64,000 nt of DNA from Pseudomonadales bacterium (GCA_002701845.1 NZXG01000024.1:1-64000); one strand, 5' to 3'; shown: positions 1-9,513, numbered from the stretch's first letter. Notes: generated by a model from the sequence alone, not told the origin. Numbers and translations are program-made.

Positions 1-55
1 GACCGCCTCTGCACCGCAGGTGCGAGAAGGAGGCGCCAACGGCGTCCCGCAGGGA

Positions 56-73
56 TGGCGAGCATGCTCGCCA
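56..73. repeat. 18-bp perfect palindrome
   Basis: The bases tggcgagcatgctcgcca read the same on both strands. They lie in the non-coding left end of the window, about 30 bases before a terminator. This could be a hairpin, a repeat-family (REP-like) unit or a dimer binding site. No second copy was noticed in the window, so its nature stays open. Confidence 0.4.
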
Positions 74-105
74 CCTAAAGTAGGTCATCGTCAGGCTCCC
101 AAATT

Positions 106-142
106 AAAAACCCCGGTACGGATAAGGTACCGGGGTTTTTTT
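106..142. terminator. Bidirectional rho-independent terminator
   Basis: A stem of ccccggtac (111-119) pairs with gtaccgggg (127-135), flanked by an A-run on the left and seven T residues on the right. Read on the minus strand it ends transcription of the giant surface-protein gene, whose stop codon is at 165. The A/T flanks allow it to work in both directions. Confidence 0.85.
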
Positions 143-164
143 ATGCCTCTAGTCCCGGTCACCG

Positions 165-3100
165 TCAGTTGCGCTGTAAATAACGCACCAGTGACAGCCC
201 CAGGTAGCGGGCATCGGTGTCGAAACTGTCGAACTCAGCACGCACTGCCCAGTTTTCATGGAAGCGATAGTGCGCACCTATTCCCAGCATTAATTGATTA
301 CCCTTTAATTCATCGAAGGGTAAATCAGAGGTGCTTGCATCGTTGGAAATTTTGGCCAGTCCCACTCGCACATAGGGGTCTACGATAAATCTGCCGGTGG
401 CAAAAGGTTGATAACTGAGAGAGACGTTGGGGATCTTGTAGGAAATGGTCTCAGAACCGGTGATGGCGGGATTGCGATGCTCGAATTCGGCTTCACCCAG
501 ATCGCTGTAACCGATTTCCGCATACCAGCGATCATTGAGCAGATAGCCGATAAACAGTTTGTAGCCCGTATCCTGATCGTCGGTCTGGCGCCAACTGGTG
601 GCGCTCTCGTCCGGTTCCAGGAAACTGTAGCCAAAGCCGCCACCCAGGTACAGACAGTCGGCAGTTACCTTGCGTTCTTCTGCGGTATTTTTTCTGCAGC
701 TGTGAGGATCAGCCTGTGCCGAAAAACTGCCCATCATCAGAGCCAGCAGCGCCAGGAGGCGGATACCCACCGCTCCCCGGCGACCAGCCCAGAGCAGCGC
801 GGCCAGCATCCCCAGCCAGATGTTAAAGGCGCCGCCCTGTCCATCCAATGCGGTTTCAATGCCGCGCTCCTGTTGCAGGTAATCGGGAATACCATCGCCA
901 TCAAAGTCGCCGTTTTCAATGGCGTCACTGTAGCCATCGCCATCACTGTCAGTATCCAGGTAGTTCAATAGTCCATCTCCGTCTATATCGCGCAAATCCA
1001 TCAGGGAGTCGTCCACACCATCGCCGTTGAGGTCTTCGCCACCGGTGACATCCACATCGTAGGCATCGTCGATACCGTCCTGATCGGTGTCCTGATTCAA
1101 GGGCGGCACCAGCAGTTGTTCCAGGTTATCCGGAATGCCATCGTTGTCGCTGTCTGTATCCAGATAGTCCGGCAGGCCATCGCCATCGGTGTCGGTACCG
1201 CTGAACCCGTCGTCGATTCCGTCGGCGTCAGCGTCGATGCCAAAGGTCTGGTCTACATCGTAACGGTCATCGATGCCATCAAGATCGGTGTCGGTGCCCA
1301 GGGGGTCGGGAATTCCGGCTTCAAAGCGATCGCTGATGCCATCACCGTCACTGTCTTTGTCCAGGCGTGCCACGACACCGTCACCATCCGCGTCCGATTC
1401 ACCTTCCACCAGATCAGAGATACCGTCGTCATCATCGTCCTGGTCCACGTGGGCGGCCACACCGTCTGAATCACCATCCTGCACCGTGCCACGCTGACCG
1501 GGTTCGGCGTCATAGATGTCGGGAATACCATCACTGTCGGCATCGGAGGCATCGTCGATCTGGCCGTCATCGTTCTGATCCAGGCCTGCGGCGTTGCCGG
1601 TCTCAATGTCAAAGCTGCCGTCATTGTCGCTGTCCAGATCCAGAACATCGGGAATCGAGTCATCGTCGCTGTCCGGAAGCACTGTCAAGGGGGGCTGATT
1701 GGAGTCAGCGGTGCCGTCACCGTTGGCATCGGTGAGCCCTGCTTCCTCCACATCCAGCTGACCATCATTATCGCTGTCCAGGTCGAGCCAGTTTTCCGCG
1801 CCGTCGTTATCGGTATCGGGTAATGCGGCTGCGTCATCCACACCGTCATTGTTAACGTCAAAGCCACCCGTGAAATCCGGATCAAAGACATTGGCAATGC
1901 CGTCGCCGTCGTCATCGTCCATCACCCATTCCACGCCATCAAAAGTGTAGGTGGCTCCGGACTCCGCGCCATCGCTGATCCCGTCATTGTCGGCATCGGC
2001 ATCCAGGTGATTGGCTTGACCGTCATAGTCACCGTCGGCGAATTGGAAGGCATCGTCGATGCCGTCGCCATTGCTGTCGGTGCCTCCGGTACTGTCGACA
2101 TCATACAGGTCGTCGAGACCGTCGTTGTCGGTGTCATTACCGGTTAATGTCTGCTCCAGGGCATCCGGCAGGCCGTCGTTATCGCTGTCCACATCCTGGA
2201 AATCCGGGGTGCCATCGCCATCCGTATCGACCGCTGCAGAATCTATTACACCGTCACCGTTGAGGTCTTCGCCACTGGCGAAGTCACTGTCGATGGCATC
2301 GTCGATACCGTCACTGTCCGCGTCTTCACCGGACAGTGTGACGCCGAATTCCAACAGGTCGATCAGCCCGTCGTTGTCGGAGTCCACGTCCAGTGAATCC
2401 GGGATGCCATCATTATCGGTGTCGTTATTGCCTTCGAGGCTATCGGGCAGGCCGTCGTTATCACTGTCGGTATCCAGATAGTCGGGGATGGAGTCCTGAT
2501 CCGAATCCAGATCACCTTCTTCACCGTTAGGAATGCCGTCGCCATCAGCGTCTTCATTGGGGTCAACATTTAATTGTATGCTGTCGCTGGCGCCTGCCTG
2601 GCCGTTAATGGTCAGGATGATTACCGCGGACCCGGAATAGTCACCAATGCTGGCCGGCGCGGTATAGGTCGCGGTATAGGTGCCATCGCCGTTGTCGGTC
2701 ACCGCACCCAGATTGCCGATACTGGCGCTGAGTGTGACGCTGTCACCGCCGGTGGCAAGCGGATTGCCATTGGCATCCCGGGCAGTGATCTGAATGCTGG
2801 ACTGACTGCTGCCATCGGCGATCAATGAGTCAGGCGTTGCCTGGATCAGGCTGGCACTGGCGTCGGCTGAACCCACGGTAAAGCTCACTGCAGTGGAACT
2901 GGCAATAGGTGAGCCGTTGACGGTGCCAGAGATGGTGGCGGTGCCGGCGGTGGTGCTGGCGGTGAGAATGGCGGAGTAGGTGCCGTCGCCATTGTCGGTC
3001 ACCGTGCTGAGGGTGCCGCTGTCGGTAGCCAGGGTCACAGTGTCGCCGCCGCTGGTGAGGTTGTTGCCGTTGGCGTCCACCAGTTGCACGGTGACGGTGG

Positions 3101-5228
3101 TGGTGCTGGTCCCGTCGGCGGTGATGGAGCCCGCGGCGGCGCTGATTTGCGAGTTGGCGGTGGTGGCGGCGCCGGGCACAAAGCTGACGCTGGCGGTGTC
3201 GTTGGCCGGAGCCCCGTTGACGGTGCCGGAGATGGTGGCGGTGCCGGTGCTGGTTGGCGCCGTCAGGAGGGCGGTATAAGTGCCGTCCCCATTATCAACA
3301 ACACCACTCAGTGCACCATTATCGGTGGCCAGGGTCACGCTGTCGCCGCCGCCGGTGAGGTTGTTGCCGTTGGCGTCCACCAGCTGCACGGTGACGGTGG
3401 TGGTGCTGGTACCATCGGCGGTGATGACGGCTGACGCGCTGGTGATTTGCGAGGTGGCTGCGCTGGCCGTGCCCGCCGTAAAGTTAACACTGGCTGTATC
3501 GGTAATGGGAGAACCGTTGACACTGCCACTGATATTCGCTGTTTGCGCCGTGGTGGAGGCAGTGAGTGTTGCACTATAGCTACCATCGCCGTTGTCGGTA
3601 ACAGCGCTCAGGGTGCCGTTGTCAGTGGTGAGGGTCACGGTATCGCCCCCACTGGTGATGTTATTGCCGTTGGCATCGGTGAGCTGCACGGTAATGGTGG
3701 TGGTGCTGACGCCGTCCGCAGTGATGGCCGGCGCTGCGCTGATGATTTGCGAGCTGCCAGCACTGACAGCACCCGCCACATAGTTCAGCGACGCGGTGTC
3801 GGTAACCGGTGAGCCGTTTACCGAGCCGGAGATGGTGGCAGTCCCGGCGGTGGTGCTGGCGGTCAGGACGGCGGAGTAGGTGCCATCGCCATTGTCGGTC
3901 ACCGCGCTGAGGGTGCCGCTGTCGGTAGCCAGGGTCACAGTGTCGCCGCCGCTGGTCAGGTTATTGCCGTTGGCGTCCACCAGTTGCACCGTGATGCTGG
4001 TATTGGCGCTTCCGTCCGCCGTTAAAGCGCTGAGGGCGCTGCTAATCTGCGAGGTCGTGGCATCCGCTGTACCGGGTGAGAAGCTTACCACCGCAGTATC
4101 ATCAATAGGGTAGCCATTGATGGTGCCGGAGATGGTGGCGCTGCCGGCTGTGGTGCTGGAGGTCAGAGTGCTTGTGTAGGTACCGTCACCATTGTCCGTC
4201 ACAGTGCTCAGGCTGCCGGCATCGGTGCTAAGGGTGACGCTGTCGCCACCGGAGGTGAGCGCCGCACCGGTACCATCCCGTGCTTGTACGGTAATGCTGG
4301 TGAAGGACACGCCATCTGCCGTGATATCTGATGCTGTTGCGGTTATGGTGGATTCCAGAGTGGAGGCGGGCAGAACCGGTCCGGTATTTTGAACATGCTC
4401 GAACTGAACAATTTCAGCGTCCTGTTGCACCAGAAGGCTGCCGTTATCGTAGAACAGTAACGCCTCGATCTGGTAAGTGCCACTGACCCCGGACAAGGGA
4501 TAAGTGGGTGAGTAGGAGCGGCTCAGAGTCTGCCCGGCGGTAGCGGTGATGCTATCGGAAATGACGCTGCTGTTGTTGCCGTTGGGGTCGGTCAGGTTGA
4601 CTTCCAGGACGAAATCGCCGGCATTAATGGCCTGAATTTCAACATCAACGTTCATGGTGACCGTGCCGCTGTTGATGGAGTAGCTGGAGATTGCCACATT
4701 GGTGGTATCACCCTGATCGGCGGCCCCGCCATCCAGCACCAGTTGACCCCAGTCCACCGTGACCAGCCAGCCGGAAGCAACGGAAATTCTCACCAGGTTG
4801 TCACCGGGCACCAGATAGGATGGATCCACCTCCAGCACCGTGGTGCTCCACTCATTATTTACACCGCTCAGGTTGCCCAGACTGTAGCCGTTGAAGGTAA
4901 CCGGATCGATTTCGCCAGCCTCTTCATCAACATCGTTGGCGCGGATAGTAAGGTATGCCTTGCTGGCGGGGAGCCCGCTGGGAACGTTGATGTTGAACTC
5001 AATGGGGTGGATGCCGCTGCTGCTGCCGAGGTAATTGTCCAGGTCACCGTCAGCTGTGCCGGTGCCCGCATTGTTTTCATTGTCCGTATTGGTGTAGAAA
5101 GTGGCACCGGCCAGGGCGGGCGCTGACGGAAGCCAAAGCGCCAGCATGAATCCCATGGACAGTACTTTGAATGCGGATACTTTTCGTAAAGCGTGTGAGG
5201 TGGTGCCGGAGCTTTTTCGCAGCTTCAT
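165..5228 (-). CDS. Giant secreted Ig-repeat / thrombospondin-type-3 repeat protein with C-terminal OmpA-like beta-barrel
   Basis: This 1687-residue surface protein starts with a long signal peptide (about 1-41, cleavage after APALA). A unique domain follows (42-282), then six Ig-like invasin-type repeats of exactly 100 residues (283-882), then a very acidic run of DxDxDGxxD calcium-binding thrombospondin type 3 repeats (889-1458). Next come GG (1465-1466), a hydrophobic stretch and RR (1483-1484), which is the layout of a GlyGly-CTERM sorting tag. A second signal-peptide-like stretch ends in FSAQA, and residues 1506-1687 form an 8-stranded OmpA-type barrel. The likely role is adhesion or cell-surface display. 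The gene has a Shine-Dalgarno (aaggg) 9 bases before the ATG and a terminator after the stop. An internal sorting tag followed by a second export signal looks like a fusion of two ancestral genes. No exact ligand can be read from the sequence. Confidence 0.8.
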   Translation of the reverse strand: MKLRKSSGTTSHALRKVSAFKVLSMGFMLALWLPSAPALAGATFYTNTDNENNAGTGTADGDLDNYLGSSSGIHPIEFNINVPSGLPASKAYLTIRANDVDEEAGEIDPVTFNGYSLGNLSGVNNEWSTTVLEVDPSYLVPGDNLVRISVASGWLVTVDWGQLVLDGGAADQGDTTNVAISSYSINSGTVTMNVDVEIQAINAGDFVLEVNLTDPNGNNSSVISDSITATAGQTLSRSYSPTYPLSGVSGTYQIEALLFYDNGSLLVQQDAEIVQFEHVQNTGPVLPASTLESTITATASDITADGVSFTSITVQARDGTGAALTSGGDSVTLSTDAGSLSTVTDNGDGTYTSTLTSSTTAGSATISGTINGYPIDDTAVVSFSPGTADATTSQISSALSALTADGSANTSITVQLVDANGNNLTSGGDTVTLATDSGTLSAVTDNGDGTYSAVLTASTTAGTATISGSVNGSPVTDTASLNYVAGAVSAGSSQIISAAPAITADGVSTTTITVQLTDANGNNITSGGDTVTLTTDNGTLSAVTDNGDGSYSATLTASTTAQTANISGSVNGSPITDTASVNFTAGTASAATSQITSASAVITADGTSTTTVTVQLVDANGNNLTGGGDSVTLATDNGALSGVVDNGDGTYTALLTAPTSTGTATISGTVNGAPANDTASVSFVPGAATTANSQISAAAGSITADGTSTTTVTVQLVDANGNNLTSGGDTVTLATDSGTLSTVTDNGDGTYSAILTASTTAGTATISGTVNGSPIASSTAVSFTVGSADASASLIQATPDSLIADGSSQSSIQITARDANGNPLATGGDSVTLSASIGNLGAVTDNGDGTYTATYTAPASIGDYSGSAVIILTINGQAGASDSIQLNVDPNEDADGDGIPNGEEGDLDSDQDSIPDYLDTDSDNDGLPDSLEGNNDTDNDGIPDSLDVDSDNDGLIDLLEFGVTLSGEDADSDGIDDAIDSDFASGEDLNGDGVIDSAAVDTDGDGTPDFQDVDSDNDGLPDALEQTLTGNDTDNDGLDDLYDVDSTGGTDSNGDGIDDAFQFADGDYDGQANHLDADADNDGISDGAESGATYTFDGVEWVMDDDDGDGIANVFDPDFTGGFDVNNDGVDDAAALPDTDNDGAENWLDLDSDNDGQLDVEEAGLTDANGDGTADSNQPPLTVLPDSDDDSIPDVLDLDSDNDGSFDIETGNAAGLDQNDDGQIDDASDADSDGIPDIYDAEPGQRGTVQDGDSDGVAAHVDQDDDDDGISDLVEGESDADGDGVVARLDKDSDGDGISDRFEAGIPDPLGTDTDLDGIDDRYDVDQTFGIDADADGIDDGFSGTDTDGDGLPDYLDTDSDNDGIPDNLEQLLVPPLNQDTDQDGIDDAYDVDVTGGEDLNGDGVDDSLMDLRDIDGDGLLNYLDTDSDGDGYSDAIENGDFDGDGIPDYLQQERGIETALDGQGGAFNIWLGMLAALLWAGRRGAVGIRLLALLALMMGSFSAQADPHSCRKNTAEERKVTADCLYLGGGFGYSFLEPDESATSWRQTDDQDTGYKLFIGYLLNDRWYAEIGYSDLGEAEFEHRNPAITGSETISYKIPNVSLSYQPFATGRFIVDPYVRVGLAKISNDASTSDLPFDELKGNQLMLGIGAHYRFHENWAVRAEFDSFDTDARYLGLSLVRYLQRN
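2581..4380 (-). repeat. Six tandem 300-bp coding repeats (Ig-like domains)
   Basis: The conserved motif encoding TDNGDGTY recurs at about 2690, 2990, 3290, 3590, 3890 and 4190, exactly 300 bases apart. Each unit encodes one 100-residue invasin-like Ig domain with a TADG motif near its start and VTL in the middle. Units 2 to 5, in protein order, are most alike at the DNA level, which suggests recent duplication or gene conversion. Such arrays often vary in copy number between strains. Confidence 0.85.
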
Positions 5229-5532
5229 TTATGATGCCCTTGAGATTTAACGTTACCCGGGCAGCATCTTTTTGTGTGACGGACTAAGGTTTCAGTCTTA
5301 AGACCAAAATGCGCTGCTCGAATGGAATACTGACCTGTCTGCAAAATGAGTGTAGTCCAGATTCCGTGACGCAGTTCTTAACATTGTTAATTTTTGTGTG
5401 GGTTTTCGGGACCTTAGGTTGGCCGTTAGAATTGGAATTTAGAAGCAGATGTTTAGGTTGCCGGGTTCAACGCAAAGGGATGAAATTGAATTTCATAGGT
5501 GCTCGGGAACAACAATGGTGGCGGTGCGTTCC
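5229..5532. other. Intergenic region without a recognisable gene
   Basis: This is 304 bases between two minus-strand genes, less GC-rich than the neighbouring coding sequence. It should hold the promoter of the giant surface-protein gene, but no convincing -35/-10 pair was found. Open frames across it are short and lack ribosome binding sites. Confidence 0.5.
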
Positions 5533-7248
5533 CTATTGCAGCTGGATCCTGTGCCAGGCTTTATCTTCTTTGTTCCATTGCAGAAACAGATAATCATCGG
5601 CGCTGACCGGTGCATCAAACTCCAATTGCAATTGATGGGGTCGACCTTTCTCATCCACCTGTCGGGTGCGAATACTGAGGCCGGATAACATTACCGCATC
5701 ATTTTCCCGATACGGATAACGGGCAAGATCCCTCACTGCGGATTCCACTTGCCCGCTAATAAAGCCTGCTTCCCGTTCCACCGTTACCTCGTTGGGGCCG
5801 GTTTTACGAATGGTCATCTCACCGTTGCGACTGGTGACGGTCCAGATCCGTTGCGGTATTGGTTCCTGGCGATAAAAACGCGCAGCAGCGATGGCCACCG
5901 AGGAGGCCAGTGGCGGTGAAAACAGCACCAGTCTTTTATTGGCGATGTCCTCCACCCCTGGAAATTCGGTGGGTGTCAGATCCACCTGATCCGCCATGAT
6001 TTTGGTGCTGTAACTCATCACTGGTAGCAACACCGGAGACAGGAACAAATGCAGCATTACCAGTAACCCAAACACCGCCAGACTGTAACTTTTTAATAAC
6101 AAATTCCGGGGTCTGATTTTCTGTATCCACAGAGTATGGATAAACCGCGCCAGTAGTGCAGAGGCGCCGATACCGGGAAATAACAGCAGCCGGTCATAGG
6201 GTGCGGCTGCCAGCACCGGCAGCAAACAGAACAGCATACCGAAAAACCAGAATCCGGTACTTTTATCCCGCAGTTGAGGTAACAGCACCGGTATGATGAT
6301 GATGAGCAGATATATCGCGCAGCCAATTACATAAGCGGTGTTGTCGCCACCGGTTAAGGAATAGAATTCCGCCGGCACGATGCCCCATTGGCTGGCCATC
6401 AATACCGGTAGCCGGGTGATGGCTTTGGCAATAAACGTCAGCGGTTCCACGGCGGGGTCGACGTAGTAGCCGGAGGCGTGGGCCGCACCAAAACCCGCCG
6501 CCTTATAGATTAACCACCAGGTAACAATCAACAGTCCGTGGGGGATGGTGGCCAGCACACCCCGTACCGGGCCGCGACGATCCAAAAACAGTGCATAGGC
6601 ACCGATATAGCCGAAAATGGAAATACCCAGTTCGGCGGACAGCAGTGCCAGTGCCAGGGTCAGCAGTGACCCCAGCAGATAACTGATATGATCGCTGTCG
6701 CGCCAGCGCACGTACAACAGCATCGATGCCAGGGCGAACACCAGTGCATGCAGGGCGTTACGATTGGAGATCCAGCTCACCGTAAAACCATGGGTGCTGT
6801 CCAGTGCATACAGCAGCAGAGCCAGCAGGGCCATACTGGTGGGGCCCATGAAATGTCGGTACAGCCGTGACACCAGGTACACCGCCAGCAGATACCACAG
6901 AATGCTGTGTAGATGCATGAGCCAGGGGCTGTGGGGCCAGAGCCGGTGGTCCAGCCAATGGAATGCCTCGCTGAGCGGGCGCCAGAAGGCGTATTTCATT
7001 TCCGCGTAGGTCCACCAGGGGATCAGACTGTAGTCCATCAGCAGACGGTTTCGCTCGGGGTCACCGTTGATGAACGAAAATAAACCAAACAGCGACAGAT
7101 CATCGGGCTTGGCGATGGGAATATCGGCATTCAATAGCGCGTAATGCAGATAATCGTCCCCCATGAGGCCGGCGGCCAGGGCCGGAAGGCAGAGCACGAA
7201 CGTGCAAAACAGGATAAAGTTGCGGTGGCGTTGGTAGACTTCCGGCAT
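5533..7248 (-). CDS. Polytopic membrane protein, possible GT-C-type glycosyltransferase
   Basis: This 571-residue protein has about ten hydrophobic helices in its first 400 residues and a soluble C-terminal domain of about 150 residues. After the first helix, a short motif GDDYLHY places two acidic residues in the first periplasmic loop. That position holds the catalytic or metal-binding acidic motif in GT-C glycosyltransferases. The SWISNRNALHALVF stretch resembles membrane mannosyltransferase-like proteins. The function is not recognised with certainty: GT-C fold is an inference from topology and the DD motif. The gene lies upstream of the giant surface-protein gene on the same strand with a 304-base gap, so a functional link (glycosylation of that protein) is only a guess. 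Confidence 0.6.
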   Translation of the reverse strand: MPEVYQRHRNFILFCTFVLCLPALAAGLMGDDYLHYALLNADIPIAKPDDLSLFGLFSFINGDPERNRLLMDYSLIPWWTYAEMKYAFWRPLSEAFHWLDHRLWPHSPWLMHLHSILWYLLAVYLVSRLYRHFMGPTSMALLALLLYALDSTHGFTVSWISNRNALHALVFALASMLLYVRWRDSDHISYLLGSLLTLALALLSAELGISIFGYIGAYALFLDRRGPVRGVLATIPHGLLIVTWWLIYKAAGFGAAHASGYYVDPAVEPLTFIAKAITRLPVLMASQWGIVPAEFYSLTGGDNTAYVIGCAIYLLIIIIPVLLPQLRDKSTGFWFFGMLFCLLPVLAAAPYDRLLLFPGIGASALLARFIHTLWIQKIRPRNLLLKSYSLAVFGLLVMLHLFLSPVLLPVMSYSTKIMADQVDLTPTEFPGVEDIANKRLVLFSPPLASSVAIAAARFYRQEPIPQRIWTVTSRNGEMTIRKTGPNEVTVEREAGFISGQVESAVRDLARYPYRENDAVMLSGLSIRTRQVDEKGRPHQLQLEFDAPVSADDYLFLQWNKEDKAWHRIQLQ

Positions 7249-7509
7249 GGGGAGACTGCTCTTATTTGTTATTAGCGCCCGGGGGTACTCAAAGTGTAGG
7301 CTGCACTTGGTGTTGCGGCAACGGAACCGGTCACAGCTTTAGCACTCTTTTGGGGCGATTCGTTATGTCGCTGGCACCGCCCGGCCTATACCATCTGTAT
7401 TTTTTTTATGTCTATAAGTGTATGATACCGGTCTATTATTAGCCACTTTTTCATCCTAAAATAGTTAGCAAAACCCATTTAGTTAAGTAGTCTTTGGGGG
7501 CATTAGGTA

Positions 7510-8223
7510 ATGGAGCAAAAGGCGGAACAGCAAAGTGACTCCCTGGTGGACGTCCTGCTGAAAGCAACTCAGAAAGAGCTTGGTCAGGCCAAAGAGCAAT
7601 ACAACTTTCCGGTGCCTGGCCAGGGGGCCAGGGCTGATGTGTTGTTCAATTCGGTGGGTGTTTTCACCAGCAAGGGGATCGAAGACACCACGGTGCAGGA
7701 TCTGTTGGACGCGGCGCGCATCTCCCGGCGGACCTTCTACAAGTATTTTAAAAACAAAGTGGACGTGCTGGAGTGTATCTACCAGATGGCGGCGGAATTG
7801 CTGGTGGTGCGATTTAAGGCCATGCGCCGTGAAGCCCGCACTATGAGTGAATTTATTGTTCAGTGCGTGGAGCTGTATTTTGACTACCACACGCATCTGG
7901 GGCCGCTGGTCAGAATGATGACGGAGGAGGCGCGTCGAGCCGGCTCGCCCCTGGCGGCCCACCGGGAAACTCTGCTGGCCCATATTGTGGAGCTGTTGGA
8001 TGAAAAGTATTTTGAAATGGAAGGTGCCCACCTGGACCCGAAGGTGTTTTATTCGCTGATCTGGATGATGGAAAGTGCTTCCATGAATCTGTTGGCGCAT
8101 CTGCCCTGTGATGAGACGGTGGTAGGGCAGTATAAAGCCGTCATGTGTGCCATCAGTGCCAGGGTGGTATTGACCAACGCTGCGCAGTGGGAATCGCTGC
8201 CGGAGATGCCCCTCCAGAATTGA
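7510..8223 (+). CDS. TetR-family transcriptional regulator
   Basis: This 237-residue protein has the TetR helix-turn-helix at about residues 58-90 (TTVQDLLDAARISRRTFYKYF), where RTFYKYFKNK is the family's hallmark recognition helix. A roughly 40-residue N-terminal extension precedes the usual start of TetR domains. The rest is helical and should form the ligand-binding and dimer domain. A 120-base gap separates it from the downstream receiver-domain gene on the same strand. It faces away from the membrane-protein gene across a 261-base A/T-rich region, where its own operator may lie. Ligand and targets are unknown. Confidence 0.85.
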   Translation: MEQKAEQQSDSLVDVLLKATQKELGQAKEQYNFPVPGQGARADVLFNSVGVFTSKGIEDTTVQDLLDAARISRRTFYKYFKNKVDVLECIYQMAAELLVVRFKAMRREARTMSEFIVQCVELYFDYHTHLGPLVRMMTEEARRAGSPLAAHRETLLAHIVELLDEKYFEMEGAHLDPKVFYSLIWMMESASMNLLAHLPCDETVVGQYKAVMCAISARVVLTNAAQWESLPEMPLQN

Positions 8224-8343
8224 GCCCGAAAACTCTGCGGCGAGCCACATTTAGACTAAGCTGAGATAAAAGACCGATGGCTGCGACAGACATACATGTT
8301 GGCGCGCAACCCCGGTTAGGATTTTATCAAGCAGGAGGCTCCC

Positions 8344-9513
8344 GTGTCACAACCCGCCCAGCAGATTGCCTGTGTGTACAATCCCCAGTCTGAAACCCGA
8401 ATGGCAGAGGTATTGGCGGAGGATTATCAGTCGATCGTTGGCGACAGCCTGGCTGCGCTGGAAGCCCATGCCGGTGAGGCTACCTTGCTGGTGCTCGATC
8501 TTACCACCGGCGCGGCGGCGCCGCCCGCGGAGTTGTGTGCCAGTGCCAAACAGGAACACGGCTTTGCCGAGGTCCCGGTGATCGTTTATCAGGCCGCCAC
8601 GGCGCCGGTGGACACCATGGCCTGCTTTGATGGCGGCGCCGATGACGTGGTGGATGACAGTATGCCTGCTGCCGATCTGCGGGCACGCCTGAGCAAAGCC
8701 GTGTTTCACAAGATAGCCAATCAGCAGTTGCAGAGCCGGTTACAACAGGCCAGTGCCATGGCCTTCAGTGCCATGTCCGACAGTAGCGACCTGGGTGTGA
8801 ACATTCAGTTCCTGGTGCATTGCCACTCCTGCAATAACCTGGACGAGCTGGCCATGCTGCTGTTCAGTACCCTGGAACACTATCAGTTGAACTGCAGCTT
8901 ACAGTTGCGTAGCACCTTTGAGGTGAAGAATACAGAGCCCAACGGTCTGGCCAAGGATCTGGAATCGCGCCTGTTGTGGGAGCTGAAAGATCGGGGTCGC
9001 TATGTGGACTTCGGCCGTCGCTGTTTCATGAACTACGGCTGTGTTTCCCTGTTAGTGAAGAACATGCCGGAGGATGAAAAGCGCTTCGGAGCCATTAAGG
9101 ACAATGTTTTTGCCCTGCTGCAGGGTACTGATGCCCGAGTGCATTCCATTGATAACAGCCGGTTACTGGAAATGGAACGGGACGTGATGAAAGGCATGAG
9201 CACGAAGATGCAGAATGTGATGGAGCAAGTGGACGAGCGTTACCAGCAGGTAATGCGGCGCTGTGCCGATTTGGTGGAGGACATGGCGGTGCGGGTGGAC
9301 GAATCCATCCTGTTTCTGGATCTGACCGAGGCCCAGGAAGAGACTTTTTCCAACATCATGCAGTCCGGCGTGACCGCCATCAGTGAGTTGTTCAATGAAG
9401 GTATAAAAATCGACAACAGCTTCCGTAAACTGGTGGAGTATATGAACAATACCCTGGCCTCCGAAGAGGCACATTCGGTGGAGGCCTTAAAATCCGTTCT
9501 TAATCGCCTGTAG
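8344..9513 (+). CDS. Degenerate response-regulator (pseudo-receiver) protein with novel C-terminal domain
   Basis: This 389-residue protein starts with GTG, placed five bases after a perfect aggagg. Residues 8-125 follow the receiver fold: LLVLDL carries a possible phospho-acceptor Asp, then VPVIVY, then GADDVVDDSMPAADL. The acidic pair normally near the first strand and the conserved Lys of the KP motif are missing, so phosphorylation is doubtful. The C-terminal 250 residues match no family I recognise. They contain a Cys/His cluster (HCHSCNN) and long amphipathic helices that may form coiled coils (about 280-385). It may be a signalling adaptor that senses by protein contact. Its end overlaps the convergent DUF1653 gene by 14 bases. 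Confidence 0.65.
   Translation: MSQPAQQIACVYNPQSETRMAEVLAEDYQSIVGDSLAALEAHAGEATLLVLDLTTGAAAPPAELCASAKQEHGFAEVPVIVYQAATAPVDTMACFDGGADDVVDDSMPAADLRARLSKAVFHKIANQQLQSRLQQASAMAFSAMSDSSDLGVNIQFLVHCHSCNNLDELAMLLFSTLEHYQLNCSLQLRSTFEVKNTEPNGLAKDLESRLLWELKDRGRYVDFGRRCFMNYGCVSLLVKNMPEDEKRFGAIKDNVFALLQGTDARVHSIDNSRLLEMERDVMKGMSTKMQNVMEQVDERYQQVMRRCADLVEDMAVRVDESILFLDLTEAQEETFSNIMQSGVTAISELFNEGIKIDNSFRKLVEYMNNTLASEEAHSVEALKSVLNRL

Noticed and set aside
900-2560. Acidic DxDxDG repeats considered as a CRISPR-like or simple DNA repeat
   Set aside because: The spacing is irregular at DNA level and the frame is open throughout. They are protein-level calcium-binding repeats.
7483-8250. A 255-codon minus-strand frame opposite the TetR gene
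   Set aside because: It has no domain signature. The plus strand encodes a clear helix-turn-helix.
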